Below the pieces are notes generated by a model. It was not told where the DNA came from. It did not search any database and saw nothing but the letters and a program-made list of their open reading frames with translations. The position numbers were made by a program, and so were the translations under genes. Shown piece by piece: positions 1 to 9,213 of a DNA stretch of 64,000 bases (its first letter is position 1; every line of letters begins with the position of its first letter). The stretch comes from CAKZNE01 sp040222435 (GTDB lineage: Bacteria; Bacteroidota; Bacteroidia; Flavobacteriales; Schleiferiaceae). Where the stretch lies: assembly GCA_965212245.1 (NCBI GenBank), contig OZ243107.1, positions 1,116,001 to 1,180,000 on the forward strand. The letters are read 5' to 3'.

Positions 1-1096
1 CTCCCAAGCCATTGTACATTATAATTTCTTTGAGACAGCTCCTTATGCGGTACACATATTTAAAATCATAGTACCTATATAAGCCCTGATGATGATATAC
101 AGACATTCTTTTTAATAGCAGTTCGTCTTTAAACTCTATACCCTGCACAAAAGACTGGCCCACATCTGTTTTTTGCTGATATTCAAGAATAACTTCAGTG
201 TACGGGCTTAGCCCGTTGGTATTGCCATTGTAAAGTATCTTTTTAAGATAGGGAGTGCCATTGTCAAACAAATACTCATAACGGATAATGTTTCCATGGA
301 TATCTTCAATTTCCCGTAAAAGCCATTGTGCTATTTCATCTTGTGTAGTAAGGCTTACCCGGTAGTTCTGATCTGATCCACCAAAGCGCAGGGTTTTACC
401 ATCCTTGCTTTGCACCGTAAACTCTCCGGGGCCAAACGCATTTTTTTGATTAGAGGTTATTTTTAGAAAAGCCTCATTAAATGTGGTGTAAATAGTTCCA
501 TTCTCACCATTCTGCCCGTTGGCAGGAATTAATCTGTGCCCATTGTAGTAGAAGGCATCTTGCCCATTGTATTTGACACCTTTGGTTGTTTTATCATATA
601 AAATATTCTTTTCTCCTCGTGTAATAGCCTGTATACCTGAAATACTAAAACCATAACCTAATAAACCGTTGGGCGACATGGAATTATAAGCAACGCTCAA
701 AGATGGCTTCAAACCATTCAAACCATTGGGCAGATCAACTGGCATTGTGAAAGTAGATGCACCATTCCCGTTTACTCCAGGTTGTCCTGGCGGAGAACCT
801 ACCGGGTAGCTGGTGCTGATAGCGGTGAGGCCATAACTTGGGTTTTGATCATAGCTTACTCCGGAAACCGGTGGGTGGGAGCCTATTAGAGACGGATTAA
901 TACGGGCATGAGAGGTAATGCCTGAATTTACTTTAAGAGACGAGCCAGGCCAGAATGTGACTCTTTTACCGGCTTCAACGGTATTAGAGTTTGCCGGACC
1001 CAGATGATTTCTGACTTCTACATAATCCTGACCCTGAGAGAGGTTTGCAAATAGAAGCGTAATAACTGTTGTTAATAATAGGAGCGTATTCTTCAT
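1..1096 (-). CDS. Secreted SpvB/Rhs-family protein, N-terminal part (runs off left edge)
   Basis: A reading frame without stops runs from an ATG at 1096 to the window edge (365 codons). I translated it by hand. It begins with a Sec signal (MKNTLLLLTTVITLLFANLS, then QGQDYVEVRN). Around residues 100-165 it carries the hallmark of the SpvB/TcdB-type N-terminal domain of insecticidal-toxin and Rhs proteins: FTMPVDLPNGLNGLKPSLSV, then AYNSMSPNGLLGYGFSISG and IQAITR. Known SpvB-domain proteins continue into FG-GAP/TcdB and YD/Rhs repeats with a variable C-terminal toxin or adhesin tip; that part lies outside the window. The following secreted gene and the XRE gene suggest an accessory locus. It could be a polymorphic toxin or a large surface protein. 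The family call is firm, the function is inferred. Confidence 0.85.
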   Translation of the reverse strand, partial: MKNTLLLLTTVITLLFANLSQGQDYVEVRNHLGPANSNTVEAGKRVTFWPGSSLKVNSGITSHARINPSLIGSHPPVSGVSYDQNPSYGLTAISTSYPVGSPPGQPGVNGNGASTFTMPVDLPNGLNGLKPSLSVAYNSMSPNGLLGYGFSISGIQAITRGEKNILYDKTTKGVKYNGQDAFYYNGHRLIPANGQNGENGTIYTTFNEAFLKITSNQKNAFGPGEFTVQSKDGKTLRFGGSDQNYRVSLTTQDEIAQWLLREIEDIHGNIIRYEYLFDNGTPYLKKILYNGNTNGLSPYTEVILEYQQKTDVGQSFVQGIEFKDELLLKRMSVYHHQGLYRYYDFKYVYRIRSCLKEIIMYNGLG

Positions 1097-1197
1097 TTCA
1101 AAAGGCTTATAGATTCTTATGGTAAAAGACCCCTTGGCACAAACACCTTGGGCAATCAATAAAAGAGAGGGTTTATCCTCAATTATGAAGCTCTTGA

Positions 1198-2061
1198 TTA
1201 TTTAGCTTCCTGTTGATTGAGTTCCTTTTTAAGACTAATAAGCTCCAGGGTAAGCTCTTCTATTTTTTGTAATAGAATAGCTTGCATCTCGCCCACAGAA
1301 ACCCCTTTTTCGGCAACTTCGCTGGCGGAGGGAACATTCGGCAAATGCCCGTTTTGATCAATGAATGACTCTATTTCTTCAAGGGACATTCGGCAATAAT
1401 CTTCCTCAAAAACAAAATCTGGCCAATCTTGCTGCAGTTTTACCGTAAGCTCTTCACTTAATATCTTACCGCCCACATATAATTTGTAATCTCCATTAAA
1501 ACTTGTGGCATTAATACCAACCACGCCATCCGGAGAAAGAGTCATAATCGGGGTTGCTGTATTTGACCCATAACGAAAGTTTAGGTTTTTTTCATACGAG
1601 TTGGTTCGCGTGGACCAAATTACGGACGCTCCTCTCAGGGTATTGATGTAGTCCAGTTTTAAAAACTCATCATTCATACTAAAAATCCCTATGTTCCCTT
1701 TAGTGTTTAAGTAATTATTAGCATTGGACCAACTATTAATTCCTGACCCTATGTAGGTTGCTCCATTGTATTTCACAAAAAAGACTGAGGCTGAACTATA
1801 ATGTGCGTCAATAAGGTAAGGGGAGTAAACGGGGTCCGGATCTTCACCTTCCACTGCTGGTCCTGTGCCGCTTGCACCATCTATCCGCAACCCTCCATGA
1901 CTTGCCGTTGCCTGAATATGAAGCACTGCGCTTGGGTTGCTCACGCGTATACCTATATTGTTGTTGGAGGAGTTGGACACACTACCCCCAGGGGTATATA
2001 GTTGTGCCTTTACGCTGGAAAATATTCCGATAGTTAAAAGCAGTAGGAAAGTCTTTTTCAT
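1198..2061 (-). CDS. Secreted tail-fibre-like protein with C-terminal coiled-coil trimerisation region
   Basis: I choose the ATG at 2061 because it starts directly with a Sec signal (MKKTFLLLLTIGIFSSVKAQ); an ATG ten codons earlier would bury it. The middle is low-complexity beta-rich sequence (GGLRIDG, GPAVEGEDPDP). The last ~90 residues have the layout of many Bacteroidota secreted tail-fibre/S74-like proteins: GGKILSEELTVK, WPDFVFEEDY, LEEIESFIDQNGHLPNVPS, GVSVGEMQAILLQKIEELT, then a Glu/Lys coiled coil. Proteins of this type often sit next to SpvB/Rhs genes, as here (101 bp to the next start). No catalytic S74 autoproteolysis residues are obvious. It probably forms a surface fibre or partners the upstream-transcribed Rhs-like protein; that role is inferred. 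Confidence 0.7.
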   Translation of the reverse strand: MKKTFLLLLTIGIFSSVKAQLYTPGGSVSNSSNNNIGIRVSNPSAVLHIQATASHGGLRIDGASGTGPAVEGEDPDPVYSPYLIDAHYSSASVFFVKYNGATYIGSGINSWSNANNYLNTKGNIGIFSMNDEFLKLDYINTLRGASVIWSTRTNSYEKNLNFRYGSNTATPIMTLSPDGVVGINATSFNGDYKLYVGGKILSEELTVKLQQDWPDFVFEEDYCRMSLEEIESFIDQNGHLPNVPSASEVAEKGVSVGEMQAILLQKIEELTLELISLKKELNQQEAK

Positions 2062-2171
2062 GATAAGAGTTATTAAGTTTTGGTACTTCAAATGAAATCT
2101 TTGTTAACTTTAATTCCAATTCATGAGCGAATAGTTTATTCGCCTCATACCTATAACCTAACTTTCTTAAC

Positions 2172-2510
2172 ATGATTGAAAACGCTTCTTTACAAGCCCT
2201 TTTGCGCAACAGGCGCTTACTTTTAGGATACTCTCAAGAATTTATTGCTTTTGCCCTGGATACTTCTCAAGCGCGTATAAGCAGAATAGAAAAGGGGTCC
2301 GTTTCCATAACATTTGAAGAATTGCGCCTGCTTTTACCTCTGCTCAAAATTGAATATCTAGATCTCTTTCAAAAGAAAAGTGTAACACGTCCTTTACAAA
2401 AGGACAGCATCATTCAGGAGCTTTTCAAAGAGCTAAATCACCTGAGAGCCATTAATCAGGAATTAACAACCCTGCTAAAGCGCTTTACTCCTAATCGTAT
2501 TTTACAATAG
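2172..2510 (+). CDS. Small XRE-family helix-turn-helix regulator
   Basis: A 112-residue protein. Residues ~8-65 form a Cro/C1-type HTH: LLRNRRLLLGYSQEFIAFAL (helices 1-2), then SQARISRIEKGSVSI (recognition helix). A short amphipathic C-terminal helix (IIQELFKELNHLRAINQELT) follows and is likely a dimerisation segment. The gene is divergent from the secreted tail-fibre-like gene, with 110 bp between the starts. This would let it control that gene and the Rhs-like gene, but I see no clear operator. It converges on the M1 peptidase gene with 40 bp between the stops. The DNA-binding call is firm; the target is unknown. Confidence 0.8.
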   Translation: MIENASLQALLRNRRLLLGYSQEFIAFALDTSQARISRIEKGSVSITFEELRLLLPLLKIEYLDLFQKKSVTRPLQKDSIIQELFKELNHLRAINQELTTLLKRFTPNRILQ

Positions 2511-2550
2511 CCCCAAAGGTTTCTGAGCGGGAATGAAGAGCCGGTATTAT

Positions 2551-4374
2551 TTAGTCTTTTATTTTGAGGTAATTATTTTCTCTTTCCAAGTCCGCCATAA
2601 ATTCATCGGGATCAAGACTAACCGCTTCGATATCCTGTAAGGGTATATTCAGCTGAACCTGATGGGTTGGGTTGGTCCATGGCCAGGCTTTTAAAGTGGT
2701 CATATCCGGCCGACTACCATACATGGATAACAATGGAATCTGGTAATTACGAACCCCACCTGATTTGAGCTTTACCTGTAATACCAGGGGCATAGGCATA
2801 GAGCCAATGCGTTTCAGGTTTATACTGGTATAAAGGCGACCGTCTTTTTCCACTTTCTCAATGCTATAATCAATGGTTTTGGTGGTGTTCATCCAAAAGT
2901 TCAAATACCAGTCCAGCTGTATACCGGAAACCTCCTCCATCACACGGATAAAGTCATTGGGGTCTGGGTGTTTGAAACGCCAAACCTCATAATACCTCAG
3001 CATACCCTTTTCAAAATTCTCCGTACCCACTATATACCGGAGCTGTACCAGGAAAATCTGACCGCGGGAATACGATGAAATTCCATAGGTGCGATTACGG
3101 TCAAAATAATCTGCAGGGGTAGACATGGGCTCTACTTCGTCCTGCTGCACCAAGAAATTATAGTTGCGATAAGCGCCTTTGTGCGGGTTTAGTTCATTGT
3201 GCTCCATCAATACATTGAGCACCTCCTCTTCTGCATAGGAAGTAAAACCTTCATCCATCCAGGGGTACTGGTTTTCATTGGTGCCTAAAATGCCGTAGTA
3301 CCAGTTATGTGCAGACTCATGAACCATCACCCCTACCAGTCCCTCCATCTTACCCGTACCTTTAAGCATGGTACACATGGGGTATTCCATCCCGCCATCA
3401 CCTCCCTGTATAACCGAGAACTGGGGATAGGCATAGGTGCCGAAACTTTCATTCATCAGGCGAAAGAAAGAAACGGTATAAGCAGGTAGTTTTTCCCAGT
3501 TTTCTTCCCATACTCCGGGAAGGTAAAAGAAGTTGATTTCCATTCCATTCGGTCCGGCCGTTGAGGTTCGGGTATACTCCGGGTCAGCCGCCCAGGCAAA
3601 GTCATGCACATTTTCTGCATGGAAAGACCAGGTTCTTTTGCTCTTTTTATTGGGAACCAACTCATAGGAACTCACTCCTTTTTCCTCGCCTGTTTTTCTC
3701 CAGATGGCTTCGGGGGCCTGCAACTCTCCGGTTCCCCCCAGCTTGTAATTGTAGTCAATGTCAATCTTCACATTAAACTCTCCGAAGTTCCCATAAAACT
3801 CACGAGCCACGTAAGGGTCCGGGTGCCAGCCATTCTCATCGTAAACCGCTAGCTTAGGATACCATTGTGTCATGGTATAGTCCACTCCTTCAGCATTATT
3901 ACGGCCGCTTCTTCGTATCTGCACCGGAACCTGACTGTTAAAGGTCATTCTAAGACTAGTACTTGCCCCGGGAGCTAATGGTTTAGCCAATATGGCGTGT
4001 AAAACTGTTTGCTGAACTTTAAAGTCCAGGGGCACATCGTCCTGCGTAAGTACAGTTACCTGATGGTACCCTATTTCCTCCTTATCCAGTTTGGCTATAC
4101 GGTCACCTATTCTTTTATCCGGGTCGGGCAAGTCGCGTGAGCGCTCATCCATCATACTACCCGGTTGAAAAGCGTTAAAATACAAGTGATAAAAAACGTC
4201 CTTCAGGGTATCCGGTGAGTTATTGGTATAAACCAGTTCCTGGTTTCCGGTAAACTGGTGTTTGGACACATCAAAATCAATATCCATAGTATACTTTACT
4301 TCCTGCTGCCAGTAGGTAGCCGGGTGGTGTGCCCAAAGAGAAAAGGGCAAAAATGCCAGAATCAGTTTTTTCAT
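2551..4374 (-). CDS. Exported M1-family zinc metallopeptidase
   Basis: A 607-residue protein with a short N-terminal export signal (MKKLILAFLPFSLWA). It has the gluzincin signature HESAH at 352-356, with the third zinc ligand Glu375 exactly 18 residues after the second His (WMDEGFTSYAEEE). The M1 exopeptidase motif appears as GGMEYP around 327-332, replacing the usual GAMEN. An N-terminal beta-sandwich (residues ~25-215) precedes the catalytic domain, and a helical region ends the protein. M1 enzymes are Zn aminopeptidases; this exported form probably trims peptides in the periplasm or at the surface. It is followed on the same strand, 21 bp from the MBL gene, so the two may be co-transcribed (MBL first). 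Confidence 0.9.
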   Translation of the reverse strand: MKKLILAFLPFSLWAHHPATYWQQEVKYTMDIDFDVSKHQFTGNQELVYTNNSPDTLKDVFYHLYFNAFQPGSMMDERSRDLPDPDKRIGDRIAKLDKEEIGYHQVTVLTQDDVPLDFKVQQTVLHAILAKPLAPGASTSLRMTFNSQVPVQIRRSGRNNAEGVDYTMTQWYPKLAVYDENGWHPDPYVAREFYGNFGEFNVKIDIDYNYKLGGTGELQAPEAIWRKTGEEKGVSSYELVPNKKSKRTWSFHAENVHDFAWAADPEYTRTSTAGPNGMEINFFYLPGVWEENWEKLPAYTVSFFRLMNESFGTYAYPQFSVIQGGDGGMEYPMCTMLKGTGKMEGLVGVMVHESAHNWYYGILGTNENQYPWMDEGFTSYAEEEVLNVLMEHNELNPHKGAYRNYNFLVQQDEVEPMSTPADYFDRNRTYGISSYSRGQIFLVQLRYIVGTENFEKGMLRYYEVWRFKHPDPNDFIRVMEEVSGIQLDWYLNFWMNTTKTIDYSIEKVEKDGRLYTSINLKRIGSMPMPLVLQVKLKSGGVRNYQIPLLSMYGSRPDMTTLKAWPWTNPTHQVQLNIPLQDIEAVSLDPDEFMADLERENNYLKIKD

Positions 4375-4395
4375 TTCAACCTGTGTTTCGTTTTA

Positions 4396-5259
4396 TCAAG
4401 CGCTAAATATGTCGCTAAAGCGATGTGTTTCTTTAAGTCTTACTCCCCTTTCCGTGTGCTCTACGGTGCATAGCTCATTTACCGAGTCATGCTCAAGGAA
4501 TAAATAATAGCCATGGTCTGCTGCCTCGTTCAAAAAACGCTCTTTTTCGCCCAGGGTAATTAACGGACGTGTATCATAACCCATAACATAAGGCAGGGGT
4601 ATATGTCCTGTAGAGGGTAAAAGGTCAGCCATAAACACCAGGGTTTTATCCTGGTATTTTAATACCGGGCACATTTGCGCATCGGTATGACCACTAACCA
4701 ACAATACATCAAAAAGCAAGTCGGTGGTGTATATACCATCCACATCATCCACCTTCACAAAATTGAGCTGACCGCTCTCCTGAAGGGGCAGGATGTTTTC
4801 TGAAAGAAAGGACGCCTTTTCACGGGGGTTTGGCTTTGTAGCCCAGTTCCAGTGCCGTTGATTACTCCAGAAACGGGCATTTGGAAAAGCTGGCCGGTAT
4901 GCTTCACTTTTATCGTCCCATTCAATAGCTCCGCCCACATGATCAAAATGCAGGTGTGTCAAAAAAACATCGGTTATGTCCTTTCGGTTATACCCCAGTT
5001 TCTTCAGGTTCCCGTCTAAAGAATCTTCTCCGTGGAGAAAATAGTGCTTAAAGAACTTCTCACTTTGTTTATTCCCAATGCCCGTGTCTATCAATATCAG
5101 GCGTTTTCCATCTTCAATAAGCATACTGCGCATACTCCAGGTACACATATTATTCTCATCCGCAGGATTGGTACGCTGCCACAAACTTTTGGGAACTACG
5201 CCAAACATAGCTCCTCCATCCAACTTAAAATTTCCGGTATTGAGGGGGTAAATCTTCAT
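4396..5259 (-). CDS. MBL-fold metallo-hydrolase
   Basis: A cytosolic 287-residue metallo-beta-lactamase-fold protein. The metal motif THLHFDHVGG gives His102, His104, Asp106 and His107. The remaining expected ligands appear as VSGHTDAQ, FMADLLP and a late LEHDS. Length and motif spacing fit the AHL-lactonase/quinolinase-like branch, but the substrate cannot be read from sequence. It begins at ATG 5259, with a TAnnTTTG-like box (TATTTTTG, minus strand, 5280-5287) just upstream. It is divergent from the DUF3298 lipoprotein gene and probably the first gene of a two-gene unit with the M1 peptidase. Confidence 0.85.
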   Translation of the reverse strand: MKIYPLNTGNFKLDGGAMFGVVPKSLWQRTNPADENNMCTWSMRSMLIEDGKRLILIDTGIGNKQSEKFFKHYFLHGEDSLDGNLKKLGYNRKDITDVFLTHLHFDHVGGAIEWDDKSEAYRPAFPNARFWSNQRHWNWATKPNPREKASFLSENILPLQESGQLNFVKVDDVDGIYTTDLLFDVLLVSGHTDAQMCPVLKYQDKTLVFMADLLPSTGHIPLPYVMGYDTRPLITLGEKERFLNEAADHGYYLFLEHDSVNELCTVEHTERGVRLKETHRFSDIFSA

Positions 5260-5321
5260 AAAATCAAAACTTTTCAGCTCAAAAATAACTTAATTTGAAG
5301 AGCTTAAAAACCCTTTCTGCC

Positions 5322-6158
5322 ATGCGTTTTCTTTCGTTAGCTGTGCCCTGTCTGTTTTCCCTTCTTCTTTTGGCATCCTGCCAGCCCAATGGTTCTTCTG
5401 GAATAACTGATGATGGCCTGACTGCAGATAGCCTTATTTACCGGATAGATACCATATCACGTGAGCTAAGCTGCTATGAAAACAAGGAAGAACTGTGTTT
5501 GCAAGTAGATCTGCAAATCCTGAAATTAACCGGAAATGCTTCTGAAACTGTACTGGAGCGCATTAACTTGCAGCTTGAAACGGCTGTTACAGAAACGGAT
5601 AATAGCGAAGAGCCGGCTAAGGATGCTGAAGCCGTAGCTGATAACCTGGTGGAGGAATACGAACGCCTGCTTAAGGAAATGCCGGATTATAAAATGCCCT
5701 GGGAGGTAAGCCAATCCTTTGAGGTAAGCCTGAACCAGGATGGTATGTTTGGTACCGTGCTCAACTCCTATAGCTTTACGGGAGGTGCTCACGGAAATTA
5801 CTTTTTCTTTTATTATTTGTTTGCCACTGAAACCGGTAATCGCCTGGTGTTGAAAGATTTTTTAAAGGACGGAGCCACAGCTGCACTCACAAACCGTGCT
5901 GAAGAAAAGTTCCGTGAGCTATATTCTGTTTCTGAAAATGAAAGTTTAAACGATGCCGGGTATTGGTTTGAGAACAATGTTTTTGCGCTGCCTGATAACT
6001 TTAAGTACAATGCACAGGGCCTGGAGTTTATCTACAATACATACGAAATAGCGCCTTACTCTGAAGGTATAATCACTATTCGTTTCGATTTACCGGAGAT
6101 AGAGCGTTTTATTCGTCCGGAATACCGGCTCATATCACACGAAAAAGAGGCCCTTTAA
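5322..6158 (+). CDS. DUF3298-domain lipoprotein
   Basis: The frame is open from a TTG at 5295, but the ATG at 5322 gives a clean lipoprotein signal (MRFLSLAVPCLFSLLLLASC, lipid Cys20), so I use it. The following ~90 residues are acidic and resemble the DUF4163/PdaC-type region. The C-terminal half has the DUF3298 hallmark SFTGGAHGNYFFFYY, followed by LVLKDFL; this domain is shared with RsiV-type lysozyme-sensing proteins and PdaC deacetylase. It is probably anchored in the outer membrane facing the periplasm. The stop codon lies inside a strong bidirectional terminator shared with the converging CHRD gene. Confidence 0.8.
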   Translation: MRFLSLAVPCLFSLLLLASCQPNGSSGITDDGLTADSLIYRIDTISRELSCYENKEELCLQVDLQILKLTGNASETVLERINLQLETAVTETDNSEEPAKDAEAVADNLVEEYERLLKEMPDYKMPWEVSQSFEVSLNQDGMFGTVLNSYSFTGGAHGNYFFFYYLFATETGNRLVLKDFLKDGATAALTNRAEEKFRELYSVSENESLNDAGYWFENNVFALPDNFKYNAQGLEFIYNTYEIAPYSEGIITIRFDLPEIERFIRPEYRLISHEKEAL

Positions 6159-6170
6159 AAGGGCCTCTTT
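6144..6170. terminator. Bidirectional rho-independent terminator
   Basis: A perfect inverted repeat, AAAGAGGCCC / GGGCCTCTTT, with a TTTAAAA centre. The minus-strand transcript continues into TTTTTC and the plus-strand into TTTACTTTC. It lies between the converging DUF3298 and CHRD genes and overlaps the DUF3298 stop codon. Confidence 0.9.
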
Positions 6171-6198
6171 ACTTTCTGAAGTTAGTAATTGTTATATA

Positions 6199-8040
6199 TT
6201 ATTGTTGAATTAGTTTCATCGTTCTTACCCCATTCTCGGTCTGCACTTTTACCAGATATACACCTTTACTAAGGCTTGGTTTTAAAGTAAACTCTCTGGT
6301 TCCGGTAACATGTTTGCGGTATACTTCTCTCCCATTCATATCATGAATCCTAATGGAGACCTCTTTTACCTGAGACTCGAGACCTATGGTAAGTTCATTT
6401 CCGATAAGCGGGTTGGGATATATACTAAGACTTTCCAGTTTCAGCTCTTCCTCCCGGCTAATATTATTTACGAAGCATTCTGAGCCACGTAATACCTGTC
6501 CGCGGATCTCTCCGTTAGGGTTAGCGGCTGTGTGTATATTATAATACACACTGTCTCCTCTGAATTGCACGGAGTTTTGAATTACAAAAGGGGTGTTGGG
6601 GTCGTTTCCGGTCCAATAACCAAAAGCTCCATCTGAAGCTCCACCACCACTAAAATAAGGAGTAAGATTGTAGATCACCGGCCCGCTGACACCTGCTTGT
6701 GCTACATGAAAGTGAGCACCGGTTACTACTCCGCTCAAACCGGAAACCACCACCATAAAGTGAGCATTACTCTGGTTCCTGTCAATGGACACCATTCCGC
6801 TACCCGATGCCATAGTATTTACGCCTGGAACTTCTTGAAAACCATCTAAACGGGCAGAATATCCTTCCCGAGCCAAGCGGTATGCTTGCCCCCTGAGTTC
6901 TCCATTCGGATTAGCTGTAGTATGCACATTTACATATACTCCTCCTGAAAGAATATCGTGTATAAAGTCCGCATCAAGATTAGATCCTGTATAAAAACCT
7001 TTAATACGGTTGCCGTTAATGTTGGCCGAAAGATCTATTTGTACAGGACCCGCACCTCCGACAGGTCCAGTATGTAAGTGAACACCGGTAGCCGTAGCTG
7101 TCACATCTTCAACAAGAATATCATATTCAATGGTATCCAAACCTGCGTTTATATTAAACCATGCTACCCCGGTGGGGTTCCCTGCTGCGGTTACTGCTAT
7201 ATCTTCTTGTGCGGTGTCTAGTACTGCATCAAAATATAAGATTCCTCTCTTGATCTTTAATTGTCCTCTTATCTCACCGTTAGGGTTAGCCATGGTGTGA
7301 ACATTCAAATAAATGTTACCACTGTCTAAAGCGCCTAAAATAGCAGTAGGGTCAAAAGAACCTGAAATACGATTATTATTTACAAAAGGGGTGAGGTCTT
7401 GAATTACCGGGCCGTTTGAACCCATGGCTGCCTTATGCAGATGAGCCCCGGTAATAGGTCCGGACAGATCATCTACCACTACTTCAACATCCATTTGTTG
7501 CGTGGTTTTGGAAAGAGCAAAAGTGGCCAAGCCCTGAGCACTGGTGCTTACTGCCGGAACTTCCTGTCCTCCGTCCAAACTGGCATGGTAGGAAAAATCG
7601 GTTTCCAGTTCTATCTGTCCCCGGATTTCCCCATTCGAATTAGCGGCTGTATGTACATTCAGATACAGGCTTCCTTCAATCATTGCCTTAATAAGGGTTG
7701 AAGTAAGATTCGACCCGGTAAGGGTGGAAATAATTCTGTTTCCCCTCACTTCCGGAGTTAAATCAATAAGTACAGCACCATTAACTCCACGGGCTCCCGT
7801 ATGAATATGAATCCCGGTTATAGGGCCCGAAAGATTAGCAGCAGTAGCATTAATGCACAAGGAGTCCATATCTTCATTAAGAAAAAAGGTGGCTACACCT
7901 AGTGCATTGGTGGAAACTGCCGGCACCTCTTGGCCTCCGGTCATTTTTGCTGTAAAAAGCAAATTACCACTCAGGTGAGCGGCTGTTGATAAAGTGGTGG
8001 CTGCTAAAAACGCAACAGCCAAAGCATATAATTTTTTCAT
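6199..8040 (-). CDS. Four-repeat CHRD protein with T9SS type A sorting domain
   Basis: A 613-residue exported protein. A Sec signal (MKKLYALAVAFLAATTLSTA) is followed by four CHRD (chordin) domains at about 24-148, 149-265, 267-390 and 394-525. Each has GGQEVPAV-like, TGxHxHxGxxGxxGPV and NVHTxANPNGEIRGQ signatures; repeat 3 is the most diverged (AQEDIAV). After a linker, residues ~540-613 are a Por-type sorting domain (SIYPNPL, VYRKHV, LSKGVYLVKVQTENG, TMKLIQQ). T9SS cargo with this tail is exported across the outer membrane, and the tail is removed on delivery. The role of CHRD domains in bacteria is unknown; adhesion or matrix formation is a guess. Confidence 0.9.
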   Translation of the reverse strand: MKKLYALAVAFLAATTLSTAAHLSGNLLFTAKMTGGQEVPAVSTNALGVATFFLNEDMDSLCINATAANLSGPITGIHIHTGARGVNGAVLIDLTPEVRGNRIISTLTGSNLTSTLIKAMIEGSLYLNVHTAANSNGEIRGQIELETDFSYHASLDGGQEVPAVSTSAQGLATFALSKTTQQMDVEVVVDDLSGPITGAHLHKAAMGSNGPVIQDLTPFVNNNRISGSFDPTAILGALDSGNIYLNVHTMANPNGEIRGQLKIKRGILYFDAVLDTAQEDIAVTAAGNPTGVAWFNINAGLDTIEYDILVEDVTATATGVHLHTGPVGGAGPVQIDLSANINGNRIKGFYTGSNLDADFIHDILSGGVYVNVHTTANPNGELRGQAYRLAREGYSARLDGFQEVPGVNTMASGSGMVSIDRNQSNAHFMVVVSGLSGVVTGAHFHVAQAGVSGPVIYNLTPYFSGGGASDGAFGYWTGNDPNTPFVIQNSVQFRGDSVYYNIHTAANPNGEIRGQVLRGSECFVNNISREEELKLESLSIYPNPLIGNELTIGLESQVKEVSIRIHDMNGREVYRKHVTGTREFTLKPSLSKGVYLVKVQTENGVRTMKLIQQ

Positions 8041-8121
8041 AACAAAAATTTTTTGGTTTATTTACTAGTACTTACGGTGTACTCTTACAAATAGATTGAT
8101 ATGCGTTTTAACTTAATCTGG

Positions 8122-8147
8122 AAAGTGATAAGACCTAAATCACTTTT
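8122..8147 (-). terminator. Weak hairpin at the end of the racemase operon
   Basis: An inverted repeat, AAAGTGAT / ATCACTTT, with a 9-nt loop overlaps the stop codon of the last racemase gene. The minus-strand transcript has only UUU after the stem; the better T-run is on the plus strand, where there is no gene. It may end the operon, but weakly. Confidence 0.35.
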
Positions 8148-9205
8148 TTGCCGATGTAAGCCGAGTTTAAAAGACTAAGAGCTCCCATGTACTTGAGATC
8201 AAAAGGAACCAGGTCTCCCACTTTGTATCCGTGCTCATTGTCGTTAATGTCAATAACCAGCATATCGCTGCTGGCACCTACAAATTGAAAGTCTTTATCC
8301 TCAGGGATGAGGTAGTCCGTTGATATATCCAGTAAACCCAGATCTAAAATAGCACGGTAAGATGTTTTACCATAATCTTCCTCTTTGATCTCATACAATT
8401 CACCGGAAGGATTAGCCTCCAGGCTGCCAATCGGAACCTTTGGCTTTTTAGTAATCTCTATAATCTCAGCGTATAGCTTTAATACATCATGGTGCATGCC
8501 TTCAATCACATTCCCGTTTAACAGATCAGCTCCGAAATAAAGGGTTTCTCCAACCCTGAAATGGTTGATCCCGGCAGGTAGCTGGTGGTTGTATATGAGT
8601 GGAATTACCACTGAAGTGCCTCCGGTTACCCAAGGGATCTGTCGGTCAAATTTAGCTTCAATCAATTGCTTATATAATGACAATTGGATGAGCTTATCCT
8701 GACTGGGCATAACACCATGCAGACAGTTCAGGTTGCTGCCAATACCGGTAACCTTTATGTTGGGCAGCTCAAAGATAGATCCGTAAAACTCTACCAGCTC
8801 GTTGCCCATAACGCCTTCACGCAGATCACCCAGTTCAATCATTATAATGATCTTGTGGAGCTTATCCTGCTTCACAGCTTCCTGAGAGAGAAGCTGAATG
8901 GTTTTCAGTTCCGTATTAAAACTGGCATCGGCATATTTCACAATGTCCTTTACCGCTCTCCGGGCCGGTGGTTTGATGTATACCGTTTGTATTTCCGGGT
9001 TTATATCTTTTACAATCTTTAAATTGCTGATGCGGGCATCACATACTTCGCGAATACCCAGGTTTATGATCTCCTTGATATAAGCTTCTGTTCCACAAAG
9101 CATTTTGGTAACAATAGCCCATTCAATATTTCGCCCTGAAAACAGAGTGCTCAGGTGCGAATAGTTTTCTTTTAGTTTTTTCCGGTCAAGTGTTAAATAA
9201 GCCAT
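8135..9205 (-). CDS. PLP-dependent fold-type III amino-acid racemase (ornithine-racemase-like)
   Basis: A 356-residue protein of the alanine racemase N-terminal (TIM barrel) superfamily but not a canonical Alr. It starts MAYLTLDRKKLKENY; Lys34 (AIVTKMLCG) is the likely PLP lysine. Later blocks include IMIELGDLREGV, GIGSNLNC, WVTGGTSVVIPL and HFRVGETLYFG, which fit the ornithine racemase/YhfX-like subfamily of amino-acid racemases. It sits 8 bp after a true alanine racemase gene, as the last gene of a five-gene operon. The substrate is unproven: ornithine, lysine or another amino acid. The family call is confident, the specificity is not. Confidence 0.75.
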   Translation of the reverse strand: MAYLTLDRKKLKENYSHLSTLFSGRNIEWAIVTKMLCGTEAYIKEIINLGIREVCDARISNLKIVKDINPEIQTVYIKPPARRAVKDIVKYADASFNTELKTIQLLSQEAVKQDKLHKIIIMIELGDLREGVMGNELVEFYGSIFELPNIKVTGIGSNLNCLHGVMPSQDKLIQLSLYKQLIEAKFDRQIPWVTGGTSVVIPLIYNHQLPAGINHFRVGETLYFGADLLNGNVIEGMHHDVLKLYAEIIEITKKPKVPIGSLEANPSGELYEIKEEDYGKTSYRAILDLGLLDISTDYLIPEDKDFQFVGASSDMLVIDINDNEHGYKVGDLVPFDLKYMGALSLLNSAYIGKKVI

Positions 9206-9213
9206 GTGATTCC

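Noticed and set aside
5450..5470. CACGTG within the DUF3298 gene
   Set aside because: Flanks do not match parS on either side.
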